Positions 17,722 to 25,591 are shown, counted from the first letter of the stretch. The stretch: 32,166 nucleotides of DNA from DATGZH01 sp035297265 (GCA_035297265.1 DATGZH010000008.1:1-32166); one strand, 5' to 3'. Translations and numbers: made by a program. Notes: generated by a model not told the origin, from the letters alone.

Positions 17722-19620
17722 TCAGGCGGCCGGGGCCGGTCCCGGGAGGGCCACCTTCTTGGACGGGATGACGGCGTCGAGGACGCCCAGGTGGATCACC
17801 CGCCAGGTGACGCCCTGGCTCTCGAGCAGGTGCTCGAACTGGGCCTCGCTCCACCCGCCCGGGCCCGGTTGGCCGTTGTCGAACGCCGCGTAGGCCTGGT
17901 CGGCGGAGCCCGGCGCCACGAACAGCCAGGCCGGCTGGGGCGAAAGGTCCACCGTCCGGAGGAGCGGCACATCGCGCACGTAGTCCTCGGCCGACGGGGT
18001 GACGAGCAGCTTGCCGCCGGAGAGGTAGTCGAGCGTGTACGCGCTCCAGTAGGTCGAGAAGGCGTCCTTGATGCCGTGGCGCTCCATCTCCTTCACGACC
18101 GCGCGGGCCGCGGCGTTCGGGTCCGACCAGTGGGCGAAGAACGCCGACGGGCTGAACGGCACGTCGGCCGAGACGTGCGAGGCCTCGACGGTCACCGCGG
18201 TGGCGGCGACGAGGCCGAGGCAGGCCACGAGGAGGGCGGCGGCCCCGACGACCGACCGCCGCCGGCCGGGCCGCTCCCGCCAGCGCCGCGATTGCGCCCA
18301 CGGGGCCCGTTCGAGCGTCGGGAGCGGCGGACCGGCGAGGGCCAGCGCGAAGAGGACGATGACGAGGGGGGCGAGGTAGACGGCGTAACGGCCGTCGAAC
18401 CAGTCGCCCGAGGTGGGCACGGCCGCGGCGAGGAACGGGTAGACGACGACGCCGGCGGCCACCGCCACCATCGGGGCGCTCCGCCGACCCAGGCGGGCGG
18501 CCCAGGCCACCCGGCCGACGGCCACCACCACGAGGGCGACGAGCAGGCCGTCGAGGGCCGGGCCGACGACGTCGCCGCCCACCCAGCCGGCGCCGGCGGG
18601 CACGCCGTGGAGCCCGAAGGCCACCGGCAACGTGTGGCGGAAGAAGATGGCCACGCGGGCCGGGTAGCCCTCACCCATGTACGCCGGCAGCGCGCTCGAG
18701 CGCAGCGAAGCGAAGCGGGGTTGCTCGGTGAGGTTGGCGTAGATCCACGGCAGGGCGCCGACGAGCGCGCTGCCGACCACGATGAGGAGGGGCTTCACGT
18801 TGACCGGGCCGGCCGAAGGCGGCGGCCCCAGCGCGGCCGACGCCCGACCGGTCCGCTGGTGGGCCTGCAACTGCTGGGACCGGAGGGCGGCGAAGAGCCG
18901 GTCCCAGGCGGCCACGAGGAGGACGGCCGTCGGCACCACGAAGTAGACGATCTCGGGCGAGGCCCACCAGCCGACGCCGGCCGAGAGGCCGAGCAGCACG
19001 TAGGGCCACAGCGGCGAGCTCTTGCGGTGGATCTGCATCGCCGCGAGCACCATGAGGAGGCCGCAGAGGAGCGTCACCCCGCGGAAGCCGATCTCGCGCA
19101 CCGAGTTCCACACCGCCGCGTACGGCCACACCCAGGCGGTGGCCCCGGCCAGCGCGGCCAGCCGTAGGTTGCCGGTCGCCTCCATGACGAGGGCGGTGAC
19201 AATGCCCGCGGCCAGCGCGGCGAGCACCATCGGTGCCACGTTGAGGGCCGTCGGGCTGGACGCCGAGGCTTTGAGGAGACCGGCCACCACATAGGCCTCG
19301 GCCCCGCCGTAGTGCTGGCCCCAGTAGAAGGCGGAGAAGTGGCCGCCCAGGATGGCCTTGGCCATGAGGCCGACCACGGCCTCGTCGCCGAAGAGCGGCA
19401 GGTGGGCGAGCAGCCACAGCCGGACGAGGACCCCGTAGACCACGGCCAGCACCACGAGGACGACCGGCGCCACGAGGGCCACCTGCTGCACCCACCGCGG
19501 CGTGGTGGGCGATCTCGCGACGTCGGGCACCGACCAGGGAGCCGACCCGGCGTCGGTGCGCTCGTCGAGGCCACCCGGGGGGACGACCGCTCCCGGGGTC
19601 GGCGCCACCGTGCCCTCCAC
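17722..19620 (-). CDS. Multi-pass membrane protein, probable GT-C (PMT/ArnT-like) glycosyltransferase
   Basis: A 632-aa protein. After a soluble N-terminus of about 45 residues, roughly ten hydrophobic segments extend to about residue 480, followed by a soluble domain of about 150 residues. An FGDEAVVG motif at residues 78-85, just after the first TM segment, matches the Asp/Glu loop of GT-C enzymes that use polyprenyl-phosphate sugars. WGQHYGGAEAY and a YYW-like pocket pattern further along fit the same fold. Inference: transfer of a sugar on the outer face of the membrane. The donor and acceptor cannot be read. It lies between yebC and ruvC with gaps of only 27 and 63 bases, so it may share transcripts, but the start (GTG) has its own TAGCAT box seven bases away. 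A non-enzymatic membrane protein cannot be excluded. Confidence 0.72.
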   Translation of the reverse strand: MEGTVAPTPGAVVPPGGLDERTDAGSAPWSVPDVARSPTTPRWVQQVALVAPVVLVVLAVVYGVLVRLWLLAHLPLFGDEAVVGLMAKAILGGHFSAFYWGQHYGGAEAYVVAGLLKASASSPTALNVAPMVLAALAAGIVTALVMEATGNLRLAALAGATAWVWPYAAVWNSVREIGFRGVTLLCGLLMVLAAMQIHRKSSPLWPYVLLGLSAGVGWWASPEIVYFVVPTAVLLVAAWDRLFAALRSQQLQAHQRTGRASAALGPPPSAGPVNVKPLLIVVGSALVGALPWIYANLTEQPRFASLRSSALPAYMGEGYPARVAIFFRHTLPVAFGLHGVPAGAGWVGGDVVGPALDGLLVALVVVAVGRVAWAARLGRRSAPMVAVAAGVVVYPFLAAAVPTSGDWFDGRYAVYLAPLVIVLFALALAGPPLPTLERAPWAQSRRWRERPGRRRSVVGAAALLVACLGLVAATAVTVEASHVSADVPFSPSAFFAHWSDPNAAARAVVKEMERHGIKDAFSTYWSAYTLDYLSGGKLLVTPSAEDYVRDVPLLRTVDLSPQPAWLFVAPGSADQAYAAFDNGQPGPGGWSEAQFEHLLESQGVTWRVIHLGVLDAVIPSKKVALPGPAPAA

Positions 19621-19627
19621 GGCGGCG

Positions 19628-19633
19628 ATGCTA
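19628..19633 (-). promoter_or_regulatory. Candidate leaderless -10 box (TAGCAT) for the GT-C protein gene
   Basis: TAGCAT, then seven bases (CGCCGCC), then the GTG start. No ribosome site is visible between them. It lies in the 27-base gap behind yebC. Confidence 0.4.
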
Positions 19634-19647
19634 CCTAGTCGGGTCTG

Positions 19648-20397
19648 TCAGCCCTGGTAGGCGGCGAGGACGTCGTCGGCGATGTCGTAGTTGGCGTGCA
19701 CGGCCTGGACGTCGTCGTCGTCGTCGATGGCCTCGAGGAGGCGGAGGATCTTCTTGGCCTCGCCCTCGTCGGTGACCGGCACCGTCGACGTCGGCTCGAG
19801 CGCGAGATCGGCCGAGATCGGCTTCAGCCCGGCAACCTCGAGCGCGTCGCGCACCGCGGCCAGGTCCGATGGCGCCGACGTGAGCACCCAGTTGTCGCCG
19901 TCGTCGGTCAGGTTCTCGGCCCCTGCCTCGAGGGCCACCTCCATGATGCGGTCCTCGTCGAGCTCGTGTGGGAGAAGGACGACGCCCTTGCGCTCGAACT
20001 GCCAGCTGACCGCACCGGGTTCGGCCATCGAGCCGCCGTGCCGGTTGAAGAGGTTCCGCACCTCGGCCCCGGTGCGGTTGCGGTTGTCGGTCAGGGTCTC
20101 GACGATGACCGCCACGCCGCCCGGGGCGTAGCCCTCGTAGCTGACGGCCTCGTAGCGGACACCCTCGAGCTCACCGCTCCCTCGCTTGATGGCCCGCTCG
20201 ATGGTGTCCATGGGCACCGAGGCGTCGCGGGCCTTCTGGTACATGGTGCGCAGTGTGGCGTTGGCGTTGAGGTCGCTCCCGCCCTCGCGCGCCGCCACCT
20301 CCACCTGGCGGATGATCTTGGCGAAGACCTTGGCCCGCGCCTTGTCCTGCGCGCCCTTGCGGTACTTGGTGGTGGCCCACTTCGAATGACCCGACAT
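19648..20397 (-). CDS. YebC/PmpR family protein (probable translation or transcription regulator)
   Basis: 249 aa, the standard length of the YebC family. It starts with the diagnostic SGHSKWATTKYRKGAQDKAR and continues with FAKIIRQVEVAAREGG, then YEGYAPGGVAVIVETLTDNR and NRTGAEVRNLFNRHGG. All three family domains are present. Members have been described both as DNA-binding regulators and, more recently, as translation factors helping ribosomes at difficult motifs. The ATG has a strong GGAGGAGG ribosome site about ten bases upstream and a TAGCCT box beyond it, so this gene has a leadered promoter. The frame stays open upstream over pdxT but that part is not coding. The pdxS-pdxT-yebC-ruvC order is as in mycobacteria. 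Confidence 0.95.
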   Translation of the reverse strand: MSGHSKWATTKYRKGAQDKARAKVFAKIIRQVEVAAREGGSDLNANATLRTMYQKARDASVPMDTIERAIKRGSGELEGVRYEAVSYEGYAPGGVAVIVETLTDNRNRTGAEVRNLFNRHGGSMAEPGAVSWQFERKGVVLLPHELDEDRIMEVALEAGAENLTDDGDNWVLTSAPSDLAAVRDALEVAGLKPISADLALEPTSTVPVTDEGEAKKILRLLEAIDDDDDVQAVHANYDIADDVLAAYQG

Positions 20398-20417
20398 CGC
20401 GGCTGCCTCCTCCGGCC

Positions 20418-20423
20418 AGGCTA
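20418..20423 (-). promoter_or_regulatory. Candidate -10 box (TAGCCT) for yebC
   Basis: TAGCCT on the minus strand, about 20 bases before the yebC ATG. A start site 6-7 bases later leaves a short leader holding the GGAGGAGG ribosome site. It overlaps the end of pdxT. Confidence 0.35.
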
Positions 20424-20429
20424 TCCGGG

Positions 20430-21038
20430 CTACTCGCCGGCCATCTGGGCGAAGAGGCGGTGCACCCGCCGGTCGCCGGTCAGCTCCGGGTGGAAGGCCG
20501 TGGCGAGCACGTTGCCCTGGCGGCAGAGCACCGGCGTCGACCGCGCCCCGTCGAGCGGCAGGCTGGCCAGGACCTCGACGTCGGCCCCGACCCACTCGAC
20601 CACCGGGGCCCGGATGAAGACGGCCGGCAGCGGCTCGTCGTCGGTGCCCAGCTCGGCCGACAGCTTCGGGGCGCGGAGCTCGGTCTCGAACGACTCGCGC
20701 TGCCGCCCGTAGCCGTTGCGCTGCACGACCGCGTCGAGGACACCGAAGGTGCGCTGGTCCGGCCGACCGCCCTCCACCACCCGGGCCACGAGGACGAGGC
20801 CGGCGCACGTGGCGAGGGTCGGCAGGCCTCGCCGCAACGCCTCGTCGATCGGCTCGAACAGCTGCGAGGACGTGAGCAGCATGGAGAGCGTCGTCGACTC
20901 GCCGCCGGGCAGCACCAGCCCGGAGAGCCCGGCCAGGTCGTCCGGACGACGGACCGGGCATGCCGCCACCCCGACGTCGCCGAGCGCGCTGACGTGCTCA
21001 CGCACGTCGCCCTGGAGCGCGAGGACGCCGACCGTCAC
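20430..21038 (-). CDS. pdxT: Pyridoxal 5'-phosphate synthase glutaminase subunit PdxT
   Basis: Class I glutamine amidotransferase that supplies ammonia to PdxS, 202 aa. The start VGVLALQGDVREH is typical. The oxyanion motif is LPGGESTT (43-50), the catalytic Cys78 lies in TLATCAGLVLVA (most relatives have CAGxI), and His183/Glu185 are in TAFHPELTGD. RNGYGRQRESFE is also a family motif. The start is GTG with GGAGGGCGG upstream, and it follows pdxS after 28 bases. Together they make the deoxyxylulose-independent vitamin B6 pathway. Confidence 0.96.
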   Translation of the reverse strand: MTVGVLALQGDVREHVSALGDVGVAACPVRRPDDLAGLSGLVLPGGESTTLSMLLTSSQLFEPIDEALRRGLPTLATCAGLVLVARVVEGGRPDQRTFGVLDAVVQRNGYGRQRESFETELRAPKLSAELGTDDEPLPAVFIRAPVVEWVGADVEVLASLPLDGARSTPVLCRQGNVLATAFHPELTGDRRVHRLFAQMAGE

Positions 21039-21066
21039 GCTCCGCCGCCCTCCGGGGCGCCGGCCG

Positions 21067-21981
21067 TTACCAACCGCGGTCGGCGAGCCGCTCGCCCAGC
21101 TCCGACAGCTCCTGGCCCCGCATGGCCTCGCCGAGGCCGGTGCTCACCTTGGCCACGTGCTGCGGGTCGTCGAAGTGGGTGGTGGCCTCGACGATGGCCC
21201 GGGCCCGGCGGGCCGGGTCGTCGCTCTTGAAGATGCCCGAGCCGACGAAGACCGCCTCGGCCCCGAGCTGCATGACGAGCGAGGCGTCGGCCGGGGTGGC
21301 GATGCCTCCGGCGCAGAAGAGCGGCACGGGCAGCCGACCCGTGTGGGCCAGCTCCTGGACGAGGCCGATCGGGGCCGCCAGCTGCTTGGCCCACCCGTAC
21401 TGCTCGGTCGGGTCGGCCTGGGTGATGCGGCGCACGTCGCCGAGGATCGAGCGCAGATGACGCACGGCCTCGACGATGTTGCCCGTGCCGGCCTCGCCCT
21501 TGGAGCGGATCATGGCCGCGCCCTCCGAGATCCGACGGAGCGCCTCGCCCAGGTTCGTGGCCCCGCACACGAACGGGACGTTGAAGGCCCACTTGTCGAT
21601 GTGGTGGGCCTCGTCAGCCGGGGTGAGGACCTCGCTCTCGTCGATGTAGTCGACACCGAGGGCCTCGAGCACCTGCGCCTCGGCGAAGTGGCCGATGCGG
21701 GCCTTGGCCATAACCGGGATCGTGACGGCCTGCTGGATCCCCTCGATGAGGGCCGGGTCGCTCATCCGGGCCACGCCCCCGTCGCGCCGGATGTCGGCCG
21801 GGACCCGCTCGAGCGCCATCACCGCCACCGCCCCGGCGTCCTCGGCCACCTTGGCCTGGTCGGCGTCGACGACGTCCATGATGACCCCGCCCCGCAGCAT
21901 GTCGGCCAGACCGCGCTTCACGGTGAAGGTCCCCGTCTCGACGCCGCCGGACGCACTCGATGGCCGCTCCGCGCCTGTCAT
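21067..21981 (-). CDS. pdxS: Pyridoxal 5'-phosphate synthase lyase subunit PdxS
   Basis: TIM-barrel synthase that makes PLP from ribose 5-phosphate, glyceraldehyde 3-phosphate and ammonia, 304 aa. Key residues are visible: Asp36 in VIMDVVDADQAKVAEDAGA, catalytic Lys93 in IPVMAKARIGHF, and the second lysine Lys161 in MIRSKGEAGTGN. The phosphate-binding glycine motifs near the C-terminus are also present. The ATG has no ribosome site; instead TAGGAT ends six bases upstream, so the mRNA may be leaderless. The pdxT gene follows. Confidence 0.97.
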   Translation of the reverse strand: MTGAERPSSASGGVETGTFTVKRGLADMLRGGVIMDVVDADQAKVAEDAGAVAVMALERVPADIRRDGGVARMSDPALIEGIQQAVTIPVMAKARIGHFAEAQVLEALGVDYIDESEVLTPADEAHHIDKWAFNVPFVCGATNLGEALRRISEGAAMIRSKGEAGTGNIVEAVRHLRSILGDVRRITQADPTEQYGWAKQLAAPIGLVQELAHTGRLPVPLFCAGGIATPADASLVMQLGAEAVFVGSGIFKSDDPARRARAIVEATTHFDDPQHVAKVSTGLGEAMRGQELSELGERLADRGW

Positions 21982-21987
21982 GCACCC

Positions 21988-21993
21988 ATCCTA
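21988..21993 (-). promoter_or_regulatory. Candidate leaderless -10 box (TAGGAT) for pdxS
   Basis: TAGGAT is followed by GGGTGC and the pdxS ATG (six-base spacing). Just upstream, two GGGCCC palindromes separated by TGATG (within 21995-22013) could be an operator or a hairpin at the end of the preceding M48 transcript. Confidence 0.45.
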
Positions 21994-22021
21994 CCCGGGC
22001 CCCATCAGGGCCCTTCCCGAA

Positions 22022-23113
22022 CTAGAGCTCGAGGGCGGCCACCCGCAGCGCCGTGGCGTCGAGCTCGTCGAGCGTGGGCTCGTCCCGCCGGCCGACCATC
22101 GGGTCGGCCCACAGCCAGCGGGTCGCGGCCAGGCGACGCCCGGTGAAGACCGAACCCGGAGCAGGCGCCGCGGCCCCCTCCATCGCCACGAGCGCGTCGT
22201 GGAGGCCGGGCGGGTAGCGCACCGCCCCCACGGCCACCCGGTCGGCGTGGAACTCACGGCCGCGTCCGACGAGCCGGTGCAGGAGGCGGTCGTGGCCCGT
22301 GAGCCAGGAGAAGGGGGCGGCGACGGCCACGGCCAGGCTCGAGACGTGCGCGTCGCCCCGCTTCACGTGGGCCAGCTCGTGGGCCACGATCCCCTCCATC
22401 TCGATGAGGTCGAGACGCTCGAGGAGCCCCGTCGTCACAAGGACCCGTGCGCCGTGGCCGTCCCGCCCGACCGAGCAGGAGTTCGGCACCGGGTCGTCCA
22501 CCAAGAGGAGCGTCGGGACACGGAGCCCGAACGTGGCACAGAGGCCCTCCATGAGGTTGACCAGGCGGGCCTCCTCACCCAGCCGGGGCCCCCGCGCCCC
22601 GGTCAGCCGGACGACGAGCGAGCGCGAGGCCTGGCGCAGCACCACCCCGAGCACGATCGCCAGGGCGACGCCGGCCACCACGCCGACGAGGAGCCCGGCC
22701 GCCACACCGACGAGGACACCGACGAGGACGGCCGGCCCGAGGACCGCCACTGTGGCCAGCAGACGGGCCCGCCGACGGTTGGCGTGAAGGGCGGCCGGTG
22801 CTACGAGCGGGGCGGCGACCGGTGCCGGCGCGCTCAGGCGGGCCGGGGCCGGCGCACTCGCCGCGGCCGGTGCGCCCCGGGCCCGGTTGTTCTGGTTCCC
22901 GCGACCCTTCGACGATTGACGACGGCCGCCGCTCGACGACCGTCCCGGCGAGGAAGCGGTCGTGGCGGTCGACTTCGGCGCGGCGGCAGCAGACGAGGAG
23001 GACGTCGTGCCGGACGACTTCGGTGCGCCCGAGCGCCGGCGCCGCCGTCGGCGGTTGGACGACGGGCGGGACCCGCCGGAGCCGCCGGCGGGGGAACTCG
23101 GGGTGTCGGACAT
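22022..23113 (-). CDS. M48 family zinc metalloprotease with long disordered N-terminus
   Basis: Membrane-bound peptidase of the HtpX/Ste24 group, 363 aa. Residues 1-110 are low complexity: a Ser/Gly/Pro start, a run of seven Arg (21-27), Ser/Thr/Ala blocks, and an Ala/Pro linker. A Gly/Val/Leu-rich hydrophobic stretch (about 117-160) can span the membrane twice. The catalytic part has the zinc motif HELAH at 245-249 and the third ligand in REFHAD at 286-291, with NSCSVGRDGHGARVLVTTGLL in between as in the family. The usual role is membrane protein quality control. It lies between pimA (29-base gap) and pdxS (40-base gap). Confidence 0.88.
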   Translation of the reverse strand: MSDTPSSPAGGSGGSRPSSNRRRRRRRSGAPKSSGTTSSSSAAAAPKSTATTASSPGRSSSGGRRQSSKGRGNQNNRARGAPAAASAPAPARLSAPAPVAAPLVAPAALHANRRRARLLATVAVLGPAVLVGVLVGVAAGLLVGVVAGVALAIVLGVVLRQASRSLVVRLTGARGPRLGEEARLVNLMEGLCATFGLRVPTLLLVDDPVPNSCSVGRDGHGARVLVTTGLLERLDLIEMEGIVAHELAHVKRGDAHVSSLAVAVAAPFSWLTGHDRLLHRLVGRGREFHADRVAVGAVRYPPGLHDALVAMEGAAAPAPGSVFTGRRLAATRWLWADPMVGRRDEPTLDELDATALRVAALEL

Positions 23114-23122
23114 CTCGTCCGC

Positions 23123-23128
23123 AATCTA
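23123..23128 (-). promoter_or_regulatory. Candidate -10 box (TAGATT) for the M48 protease
   Basis: TAGATT ends nine bases before the ATG, in the short gap behind pimA. The intervening GCGGACGAG could give a two- or three-base leader or hold a weak ribosome site. Confidence 0.33.
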
Positions 23129-23142
23129 CCCGGGGGGTCCGG

Positions 23143-24228
23143 TCACGCCGGGCCAGCTGCCCGCTCGTAGAGCTCGACGTAGCGGGCGGCCAGTCTGTCC
23201 ATGGACCAGCTCGCGGCGTGGGCCCTGGCCGCCCTGGCGCCAGATCCGCCGCGACCGACGGTGGCGGCCTCGCCGAGCGCCTCGGTCAGGGCCTCGGCCA
23301 GGGCCACCGGATCGCCGGGGGGCACGAGGCGGGCATGGCCGGCGGCCGCCGCCCGGTAGCCAGGGATGTCCGAGCACACAACGGCGGCCCCGGCGGCCAT
23401 CGCCTCGAGGAGCACCATGCCGAAGGACTCACCGTGGCGGGAGGGTGCGCAGAGCACGTCGGCGCCGGCAAGACGGGAGGCCACTTCGTCGTCGTCGAGG
23501 ACGCCGAGCCACCGCAGGCGTTCCGACGGTGGGTGGCGCCGACGGAGGTCGGCCGTCTCGGGTCCGTCACCCGACACCCACAGGACGGCCGGGTCGGGCA
23601 CCTTGTCGAAAGCCTCGAGCAGCACGCCGAGACCCTTACGCTCCTCATGGCGCCCCAGGAAGAGAACGGTGGGCCGGTCGGTCGGGAACGGCGGGGCCTC
23701 GGTGAAGCGGTCGAGCTCGACCCCGTTGAACAGCACCTCGTAGGTACCGCCGATCGCCGTCTCTGCCGTGGCCCGAGCGGCCTCGGACACCGCGGCGCGC
23801 ACGACGAGTCGGTGGAGGGCCGGGCGGAGGAGGGGTCCGGCCACCCGGTAGAGGGTGCTCTCGCCCGATCGGTGGAAGGTGCCCACGAGAGGGAAGCGCC
23901 GCCGCCCGACGAGGAAGCCATAGCCGAGGAGTGGCGCGAGCGGCTCGTGCAGGTGCACCACGTCGACTCCGGCGCCGGTCGCCGCGTCGACCGCGCGTCG
24001 CGATGCCGCCGGCGAGAGACAGAGCGGGGCCACCGAACCGTTGGCTCGCACCGGCGTCGCCCGCCCGACGATTTCGACGTCGGAACCGGCTGGATACGAC
24101 GGGTCGGCCGGGGCGATGACCGTGGCCACGTGGCCGAGCCGCTTGAGGGAGCGGGCGAGGCCGAGCACCTGGCCCTGGGCGCCGCCCGGCCTCGAAAGGC
24201 TGTAGGGACAGACCATCGCAACTCTCAC
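23143..24228 (-). CDS. pimA: GT4 glycosyltransferase, probable phosphatidylinositol mannosyltransferase (PimA)
   Basis: A 361-aa GT-B enzyme closely resembling the mycobacterial PimA sequence as I remember it: VRVAMVCPYSLSRPGGAQ at the start (PimA has GGVQ), NGSVAPL, DVVHLHEPLAPLL, GTFHRSGES with His118, TVLFLGRHEERKGLGVLLEA, and the EX7E nucleotide-sugar motif in HGESFGMVLLEAMAAG. PimA adds the first mannose from GDP-mannose to phosphatidylinositol on the inner membrane face. The start is GTG with GGGGGA six bases upstream; the frame remains open further upstream but across non-coding and opposite-strand sequence. In mycobacteria pimA follows patA directly. Here a 1.4 kb insert separates them, so pimA must have its own promoter in the 120-base gap upstream. 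Confidence 0.87.
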   Translation of the reverse strand: MRVAMVCPYSLSRPGGAQGQVLGLARSLKRLGHVATVIAPADPSYPAGSDVEIVGRATPVRANGSVAPLCLSPAASRRAVDAATGAGVDVVHLHEPLAPLLGYGFLVGRRRFPLVGTFHRSGESTLYRVAGPLLRPALHRLVVRAAVSEAARATAETAIGGTYEVLFNGVELDRFTEAPPFPTDRPTVLFLGRHEERKGLGVLLEAFDKVPDPAVLWVSGDGPETADLRRRHPPSERLRWLGVLDDDEVASRLAGADVLCAPSRHGESFGMVLLEAMAAGAAVVCSDIPGYRAAAAGHARLVPPGDPVALAEALTEALGEAATVGRGGSGARAARAHAASWSMDRLAARYVELYERAAGPA

Positions 24229-24348
24229 GGTCCATCCCCCTCGCCCATCGACCTTGTTGCCAGTCTGGAGAAGGGCGGCCCGCCCTCGCGTCTGGCCGAG
24301 TCCTTCCCTTCTGAAACGTTGACACAGCTTCCCTCTACCGTGATCCTC
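24229..24348. promoter_or_regulatory. Divergent control region between pimA and the membrane-protein gene
   Basis: A 120-base gap transcribed outward on both sides. It holds a 15-base perfect palindrome, AGGGCGG-C-CCGCCCT (24272-24286), in the pimA leader, and on the plus strand TTGACA (24319-24324), then TACCGT (24336-24341). The TACCGT box sits seven bases from the membrane-gene ATG. TTGACA is a perfect -35, but its distance to TACCGT is only 11 bases; at 17 bases the weaker GATCCT would serve. No Shine-Dalgarno precedes the plus-strand ATG. Confidence 0.4.
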
Positions 24349-24837
24349 ATGGTGGGAAGGGTCAGTCGGGCAAACAGCGAACGGGGTCGGTGGGAGGTTG
24401 CTCGCGACATCCTCGACACGGCCCTGACCGACCAGATCGGACGTGGAGAATCGCTCCATGCCGGATCCGGGATCCTGGTTGGTCTTGCTGGCGTCATGAC
24501 GACGATTGGCACAACATCTTCGATGTTGCCCGAGCGATTCTTGGGACGGGTTGGGCTTTGCGGAGCGGGGGTCTCTGCTGTCCTCGCGGTCGCGGTGCTG
24601 CTGATCAGGCGTCCGGGTCGACAACCAGTGGACCTGAAAGGTGCTGTCGACCACATTCTCGCGACCTCGAAAGTCGAGTCGATCGAGGACACCCTTCTGA
24701 CCACGGATCTCGGCGCGGCCGGCAGGAACGATCGTCGGCTTCGTGCCAAGGGCATTCTGATCGTCCTGTCCTCGCTGGCTCTGGCGGTCGCCGTGGTCTC
24801 CCTGGTGGCAGGTAGCATCGCTCACAAGGCCTTGTAG
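24349..24837 (+). CDS. Small three-TM membrane protein of unknown family (PycTM/SLATT-like layout)
   Basis: 162 aa. An amphipathic N-terminal helix (about 14-32) is followed by TM1 (38-59) and TM2 (65-86), then a soluble segment with two helices (95-130, ending GRNDRRLRAKG), and a final TM3 (134-156). This order resembles the small TM effectors of bacterial Pycsar and SLATT-type defence systems. That is layout only, and I see no signature that proves it. No nucleotide cyclase lies nearby. Codon use is less GC-biased than in neighbours: bases 24421-24480 are 38/60 GC, against 50/60 at 23221-23280 in pimA. A cassette partner follows 11 bases after the stop. The ATG lacks a ribosome site and may be leaderless. 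Confidence 0.75.
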   Translation: MVGRVSRANSERGRWEVARDILDTALTDQIGRGESLHAGSGILVGLAGVMTTIGTTSSMLPERFLGRVGLCGAGVSAVLAVAVLLIRRPGRQPVDLKGAVDHILATSKVESIEDTLLTTDLGAAGRNDRRLRAKGILIVLSSLALAVAVVSLVAGSIAHKAL

Positions 24838-24848
24838 GAGTGAGCTCC

Positions 24849-25070
24849 ATGGACCAGCGTGAATCGCCATGGGATCGTGTCTTTCGCGACGTCCAGGAGA
24901 GTCGAGAGAGAAACGGGTCCCTGCCGGATCCACGGCAGTACGAGAACCTCACGAAGGCGGCCGGGAGTCGAGACCCAAGGCCTTACGGAGCCCAACACCC
25001 GATCCTTCGATTCTTGAAGAGATGGGGGGGCCACCCAATCCCCGATCAGCGTTCTTCGTCTGGCTCGTAA
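24849..25070 (+). CDS. Small hydrophilic protein of unknown function, partner of the membrane protein
   Basis: 73 aa, charged and proline-containing, with no TM segment or known motif; it starts MDQRESPWDRVFRDVQESRE. The ATG lies eight bases after GGAG, which overlaps the TAG stop of the membrane-protein gene, so the two are probably translated from one mRNA. A GTG at 24840 is possible but would sit on the ribosome site. Composition is again low for the window (24841-24900 is 35/60 GC). Its last 25 bases overlap the 3' end of the convergent acetyltransferase gene. Coding status rests on the ribosome-site spacing and the plausible sequence, not on homology. Confidence 0.55.
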   Translation: MDQRESPWDRVFRDVQESRERNGSLPDPRQYENLTKAAGSRDPRPYGAQHPILRFLKRWGGHPIPDQRSSSGS

Positions 25071-25585
25071 GCGGCCAGGTCTGTCCGTAGCAGACTGTAG
25101 AGGAAGGCATCCCTCCATTCGCCCTGCCGAAAGATGCACTGACGACGCATCCCTTCCCGCACGAACCCGATGGCCTCTAAAGCGCGCTGCTCAGGGATGT
25201 TCCCGGCCTCTGTTCCCGCCTCGAGACGGTGCGTCGTCGTGGTGGCCAAGAGATAATCCGTCAGCAGACGTTGTGCCTGCGTCCCCCAACCCCGGCCGCG
25301 ATGCTCGGGCAAGAGTGCAGCCCCGATCTCGAAGGCCCCGAAACCACCGCTCGGACGCCAATTCACCCAGCCGATGCAGGTTCCGTCATCAAGCGCGACA
25401 GCGAGAAACGACTCCTCCTGCCCTAGGAGGCCGTCGTCCGCCCATCTCGACTCAAGCCGTCTGACTCGCTCGCGGCGAAACCCGAACCACTGAAATTCGC
25501 CCGTCGCTTCGGGCTCACTGAGGAGCCGAGTCAGTTCAGGTAGGTCGGCCGCCTCGATCGGACGCAACCTGACCCTCGTTGCCAC
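25046..25585 (-). CDS. GNAT family N-acetyltransferase (RimJ/RimL-type)
   Basis: 179 aa. The opening VRLRPIEAADLPELTRLLSE, the central strand GTCIGWVNWR, the acetyl-CoA motif A (IGAALLPEHRGRGWGTQAQRLL) and motif B (HRLEAGTEAGNIPEQRALEAIGFVREG) mark a RimJ/RimL-like acetyltransferase. The acceptor (protein N-terminus, antibiotic or small molecule) cannot be read. The start is GTG; CAAACT lies six bases upstream and no ribosome site is visible. It forms the third gene of the insert between pimA and patA, on the minus strand, with codon choice less GC-extreme than the PIM genes. Its 3' end overlaps the 73-aa gene by 25 bases. Confidence 0.9.
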   Translation of the reverse strand: MATRVRLRPIEAADLPELTRLLSEPEATGEFQWFGFRRERVRRLESRWADDGLLGQEESFLAVALDDGTCIGWVNWRPSGGFGAFEIGAALLPEHRGRGWGTQAQRLLTDYLLATTTTHRLEAGTEAGNIPEQRALEAIGFVREGMRRQCIFRQGEWRDAFLYSLLRTDLAAYEPDEER

Positions 25586-25591
25586 GCGACC

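Noticed and set aside
16539..18301. Long upstream extensions of the ruvA and ruvB frames
   Set aside because: They overlie ruvA, ruvC and the GT-C gene in other frames. GTG starts in GTGA overlaps give normal protein lengths.
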